From Zoogloeaceae bacterium (GTDB lineage Bacteria > Pseudomonadota > Gammaproteobacteria > Burkholderiales > Rhodocyclaceae): DNA of 5,171 nt. The notes below the pieces were generated by a model. It saw nothing but the letters and a program-made list of their open reading frames with translations, did not search any database and was not told the origin of the DNA. Shown here piece after piece: positions 4,807 to 5,171 of the stretch. The position numbers and the translations under genes were made by a program. The stretch lies in contig JAITDH010000144.1 of NCBI GenBank assembly GCA_031282665.1, forward strand, positions 1 through 5,171, read 5' to 3'. The first letter of the stretch is position 1; each line of letters opens with the position of its first letter.

Positions 4807-5171
4807 ATGCATGACATCAGCGTAGAATCCCTGTTGTACGGCCTCGGCATCGCGGCCTCGGTCGTCTGTGGCGCGACCGGGGTGCTGGAAGTCGGCCGCA
4901 AGCAGATTGATCTCTTCGGGGCGATCACCGCCGGGATCGCCGCCTCCCTGGGCGGCGGGACGGTGCGCGACCTGCTCCTCGACCGGCCGGTATTCTGGAT
5001 CGCCGACGAAACCTATCTGATCGCGACGATTCTCGCCGCCGTCGCCACTTTCTTCATCGTCCGGCGGCACGCCCTGCCGGCCCGCTTCTTTCTCCTGCCC
5101 GACGCGATGGGGCTGGCGCTCTTTACCGTCGTGGGCACCCAGATCGGATTGCAATTCGGCGCCTCCTGGCT
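4807..5171 (+). CDS. TRIC channel/UPF0126 (YadS/YicG) family membrane protein, 3' end outside window
   Basis: 121 codons are visible of a family usually a little over 200 residues; the reading frame runs off the right edge. Prokaryotic UPF0126 proteins are inner-membrane proteins with two repeats of three helices, related to trimeric intracellular cation channels; some members have been proposed to transport glycine. The first repeat is complete: hydrophobic segments at about 9-28, 37-52 and 69-85, with the family signature LGGGTVRDLLLDRPVFWI (48-65, GGGT-RD key) followed by YL. A second repeat starts at LLPDAMGLALFTVVGTQ (96-112). A GTG at 4792 would overlap the smpB stop as GTGA and add five residues. 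ATG 4807 gives a more usual N-terminus, but neither has a clear Shine-Dalgarno, so translation may be coupled to smpB. Family assignment is firm; the transported substrate is unknown. Confidence 0.88.
   Translation, partial: MHDISVESLLYGLGIAASVVCGATGVLEVGRKQIDLFGAITAGIAASLGGGTVRDLLLDRPVFWIADETYLIATILAAVATFFIVRRHALPARFFLLPDAMGLALFTVVGTQIGLQFGASW

Noticed and set aside
4657..5154. Minus-strand open frame opposite the smpB end and the TRIC-family gene
   Set aside because: The plus strand carries SmpB and the GGGTVRD signature. The minus frame is charged low-complexity sequence with no motif.

Overview
The window is ordinary, GC-rich chromosomal DNA from a proteobacterium, most likely a betaproteobacterium (Rhodocyclales or Nitrosomonadales-like). 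That placement rests on the remembered style of the SmpB N-terminus ([14 protein letters not shown]), the SmpB/RatA/RnfH neighbourhood and the two-domain polyphosphate:AMP phosphotransferase. No database search was possible, so it is an inference. I see no phage, plasmid, CRISPR, rRNA or tRNA signature.

Layout. On the minus strand, reading right to left: ratA (4276-3836), rnfH (3839-3540, ATGA overlap with ratA) and rsmE (3508-2753) form a compact probable operon. Next come a first palindromic repeat (2610-2735), a fused PPK2-type polyphosphate:AMP phosphotransferase (2514-880), a second copy of the repeat (738-870), and a secreted SH3b-like protein of unknown function (665 to beyond the left edge). 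On the plus strand, smpB (4340-4795) diverges from ratA across a 63-bp intergenic region. It is followed almost without a gap by a TRIC/UPF0126-family membrane protein that runs off the right edge.

Function. SmpB (trans-translation), RatA and its partner RnfH, and RsmE (16S rRNA U1498 methylation) make the right half largely a ribosome-linked cluster. The PPK2 enzyme links polyphosphate to the adenylate pool. Its C-terminal domain keeps the full catalytic signature, while its N-terminal domain has lost the Walker B Asp-Arg, and it ends in a long proline-rich, strongly basic tail.

The least explained structure is the pair of roughly 130-bp REPIN/MITE-like elements. Each lies 9-17 bp after the stop codon of a minus-strand gene. 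Their arms match in direct orientation, whereas the two-hairpin core is inverted between the copies. I see no convincing new biological system. The repeats, the degenerate PPK2 half with its tail, and a palindrome in the ratA/smpB divergent promoter region are the points most worth checking.
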